Positions 6,192 through 7,546 of a stretch of DNA of 7,546 nucleotides are shown here, one piece after another. The stretch spans positions 1 to 7,546 of the forward strand of contig CACZRA010000332.1 in assembly GCA_902783395.1 (NCBI GenBank), read 5' to 3'. The DNA is from an uncultured Lachnospiraceae bacterium (GTDB taxonomy: Bacteria > Bacillota > Clostridia > Lachnospirales > Lachnospiraceae). Each line of letters opens with the position of its first letter. The first letter of the stretch is position 1. The position numbers were made by a program, and so were the translations under genes. Below the pieces are notes generated by a model that was given only the letters and a program-made list of their open reading frames with translations, was not told the DNA's origin and ran no database searches.

Positions 6192-6391
6192 ATCACAGAA
6201 GTTTCATTTCATGAAACTTCAGCAGAAGAGCTCAAACGGAGCACAATATCCTGAGCTGAACTTAAGAAGTTTCGCAAGGCGAAACTTCAACAAAATAGTT
6301 CAAGCAGAACTCGATATCATGAGACGAAATCACAGAAGTTTCATTTCATGAAACTTCAGAAAAAACTCAGACATAGCGCAATATCCTGAGA
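6161..6391 (+). repeat. Perfect 62-bp direct repeat within two ~95-bp units
   Basis: Positions 6161-6222 and 6298-6359 are identical over 62 bases, offset by 137. Each copy is followed by a diverged but recognisable segment ending in a CTCA...CAATATCCTGAG hairpin (AGCTCA 6229-6234 with TGAGCT 6252-6257; CTCAG 6366-6370 with CTGAG 6386-6390). The second unit lacks the left arm of the big hairpin seen before the first. The stretch 6136-6408 holds no open frame of note; these repeats fill it. Confidence 0.9.
6198..6357 (+). repeat. Three GAAGTTTC hairpins with compensating changes
   Basis: Three hairpins share an 8-bp stem of GAAGTTTC with GAAACTTC: 6198-6220, 6266-6288 and 6335-6357. In the first and third the stem is extended by AT/AT (10 bp, loop TTC); in the middle one it is extended by GC/GC (10 bp, loop AAG). 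Both arms changed together, so pairing is kept. This resembles a REP-type palindromic repeat or a structured RNA made of repeated stems. Confidence 0.85.
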
Positions 6392-6408
6392 TGGGGCACC
6401 GCGGCCCG

Positions 6409-6437
6409 TTGTTATGAAAAAACAGTTGTAGTATAGT
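6409..6437 (+). promoter_or_regulatory. Candidate sigma-A promoter for flgE
   Basis: TTGTTA (6409-6414) and TATAGT (6432-6437) are separated by exactly 17 bases. They match the vegetative consensus TTGACA/TATAAT at 4 and 5 of 6 positions. Transcription would start near 6444, about 38 bases before flgE and downstream of the repeat array. This would let flgE, whose product is needed in the highest amount in the hook, be made independently of the upstream genes. Activity is inferred only. Confidence 0.55.
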
Positions 6438-6467
6438 TAACAGGTAGGTTGTTTATTAATTAAGAAA

Positions 6468-6472
6468 GAGGT
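6468..6472 (+). promoter_or_regulatory. Ribosome binding site for flgE
   Basis: GAGGT (within AAAGAGGT, 6465-6472) lies nine bases before the ATG at 6482 and twelve before the in-frame ATG at 6485. The spacing favours 6482, giving a Met-Met-Arg-Ser-Leu opening. An ATG at 6475 is out of frame with flgE. Confidence 0.75.
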
Positions 6473-6481
6473 AAATGCCTT

Positions 6482-7546
6482 ATGATGAGATCACTTTTCT
6501 CCGGAGTTGCAGGACTTCGGACGCACCAGACAAGAATGGATGTAATAGGTAACAATATAGCAAACGTAAACACAGTAGCATATAAGTCAAGCTCCGTGAC
6601 CTTCCAGGATCTGCTCTATCAGACAACGCAGAACGCATCCGGGGCAAATGCGGCGACAGGCCGCGCAGGCGTGAACGCAAAGCAGATTGGTCTCGGTGTT
6701 TCCACAGGCTCGATCTCAACGAATATCAAGACCTCCGGCTCGGCACAGAGCACAGGCAGCCCTTTTGATATCCGTATCACGGGAGATGCATTCTTCATAG
6801 TATCTGACGGTGCAAACGCATATTATACCAGGGCGGGTGCATTCAACGTGGACGCAAACGGAACCCTTGCCATGGCAACCAACGGTTATCCCGTAATGGG
6901 CTACGGTGTGGCAACAAACGCAACAACCGGAGAGAGAGTTATAAATACTTCCCAGCTCACATCACTTGATATCATGAGTGATGAGAACCTGATATCCGAT
7001 CCTGTCGCTACGACAGACGGTTATACAGTCGGAATCCTTGATAAGAATTCGGATGCGCTTTCAACCACAGCAGGACAGGCAATGGCCATCCCTTTCTATG
7101 ACAACCTTGGATACAGTTATACAGCTCAATTCAGGATTGAGAGGGCTAACGGTCCCGCAGGAGAGGACAATGGTTTGTACAGGATAGCTATGACTGATAT
7201 TATCGATTCAACAGGAGAGTCTATTTTCAAAACCACAGTTAACAATGAACTGGTTGAAATGACTTCGGCTGAAAAACTTAAGGCTCTTGATGCAGCATCT
7301 GTGTTTAATTCAGGATCAAATGTCGCTTATATCGCTTTTGATACATATATGACTCCCAGTAAAGAAAAAGCAACAGGTGAAATTTTGGAGATAAGCGCTA
7401 CTACGGTTGAGTCTGGGACTACAGTTCCTGCAGGTGCAACAACGTTGTTTACGGAAACAACAGGTACCCCGCCATCTGTTACGACTACTTATTATTACAC
7501 TACTCCCAATCCTACCATTAGTGGTACAAATAGAGACCCTGTAAAA
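6482..7546 (+). CDS. flgE: Flagellar hook protein FlgE, N-terminal part (3' truncated by window)
   Basis: The frame is open for 355 codons to the end of the window. FlgE polymerises into the hook, the universal joint between rod and filament. The N-terminal rod domain is clear: S-L-F-S-G-V-A-G-L at residues 4-12 and M-D-V-I-G-N-N-I-A-N-V-N-T-V-A-Y-K at 19-35. It is followed by the FlgE/F/G core pattern G-D-A-F-F-I-V (101-107) and Y-T-R-A-G-A-F (115-121), then N-G-Y-P-V-M-G-Y. A long variable region after this, plus the position after flgD and the TIGR02530 gene, favours FlgE over FlgF or FlgG. Residues from about 305 are Thr/Ser/Pro-rich, and codon use shifts after about 7190 (ACT once in the first ~235 codons, nine times in the last ~120). 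The C-terminal rod domain is outside the window. Confidence 0.95.
   Translation, partial: MMRSLFSGVAGLRTHQTRMDVIGNNIANVNTVAYKSSSVTFQDLLYQTTQNASGANAATGRAGVNAKQIGLGVSTGSISTNIKTSGSAQSTGSPFDIRITGDAFFIVSDGANAYYTRAGAFNVDANGTLAMATNGYPVMGYGVATNATTGERVINTSQLTSLDIMSDENLISDPVATTDGYTVGILDKNSDALSTTAGQAMAIPFYDNLGYSYTAQFRIERANGPAGEDNGLYRIAMTDIIDSTGESIFKTTVNNELVEMTSAEKLKALDAASVFNSGSNVAYIAFDTYMTPSKEKATGEILEISATTVESGTTVPAGATTLFTETTGTPPSVTTTYYYTTPNPTISGTNRDPVK

Noticed and set aside
6161..6359. CRISPR array
   Set aside because: There are only two long copies, with internal hairpins and a spacing unlike repeat-spacer units.
6355..6390. Minus-strand terminator (CTCAG hairpin followed by six T's on the reverse strand)
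   Set aside because: The stem is only 5 bp with a 15-base loop and there is no minus-strand gene for it to serve.

Overview
The window is a stretch of a flagellar biosynthesis operon, all on the + strand. It runs fliH (3' end only), fliI, fliJ, a ylxF/MotE-like gene, fliK, flgD, a small TIGR02530-type flagellar operon gene, and flgE (5' part only). This order matches the fla/che operon layout of Firmicutes. Moderate GC content, strong AGGAGG-type ribosome binding sites and the protein style suggest a motile clostridium, most likely Lachnospiraceae (Butyrivibrio/Roseburia-like). That taxonomic call is inference from gene order and sequence style, not from a database match.

Positions 1-3095 hold export-apparatus and motor-associated genes. 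FliH, FliI and FliJ form the ATPase complex that feeds the flagellar type III export gate. The ylxF/MotE-like gene encodes a single-pass membrane protein with a periplasm-type helical domain. The fliI-fliJ gap (137 bp) is unusually long and carries a GC-rich cluster of small hairpins that may be a structured RNA.

Positions 3096-3231 are a regulatory gap. It starts with an AT-only-like 7-bp tandem repeat that folds into a 17-bp perfect stem, followed by a good match to a sigma-28 (SigD/FliA) promoter and then a strong ribosome binding site for fliK. Positions 3232-6135 encode hook assembly: FliK (hook length control), FlgD (hook cap) and the TIGR02530 protein. FlgD is atypical: after the conserved N-terminal capping domain it carries a helical segment and a very acidic tail with an internal duplication.

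Positions 6136-6481 (346 bp) have no gene. They hold an intricate array of inverted and direct repeats: a 21-bp interrupted hairpin, a perfect 62-bp direct repeat, three related GAAGTTTC hairpins (one with paired compensating base changes), and two diverged CTCA/TGAG hairpins. A vegetative-type promoter (TTGTTA-17-TATAGT) and a ribosome binding site for flgE follow. flgE runs off the window; its visible 3' third is Thr-rich and uses different codons from the rest of the operon. The main novelty candidates are the repeat array before flgE, the hairpin cluster between fliI and fliJ, the sigma-28-like promoter inside the operon, and the non-standard FlgD.
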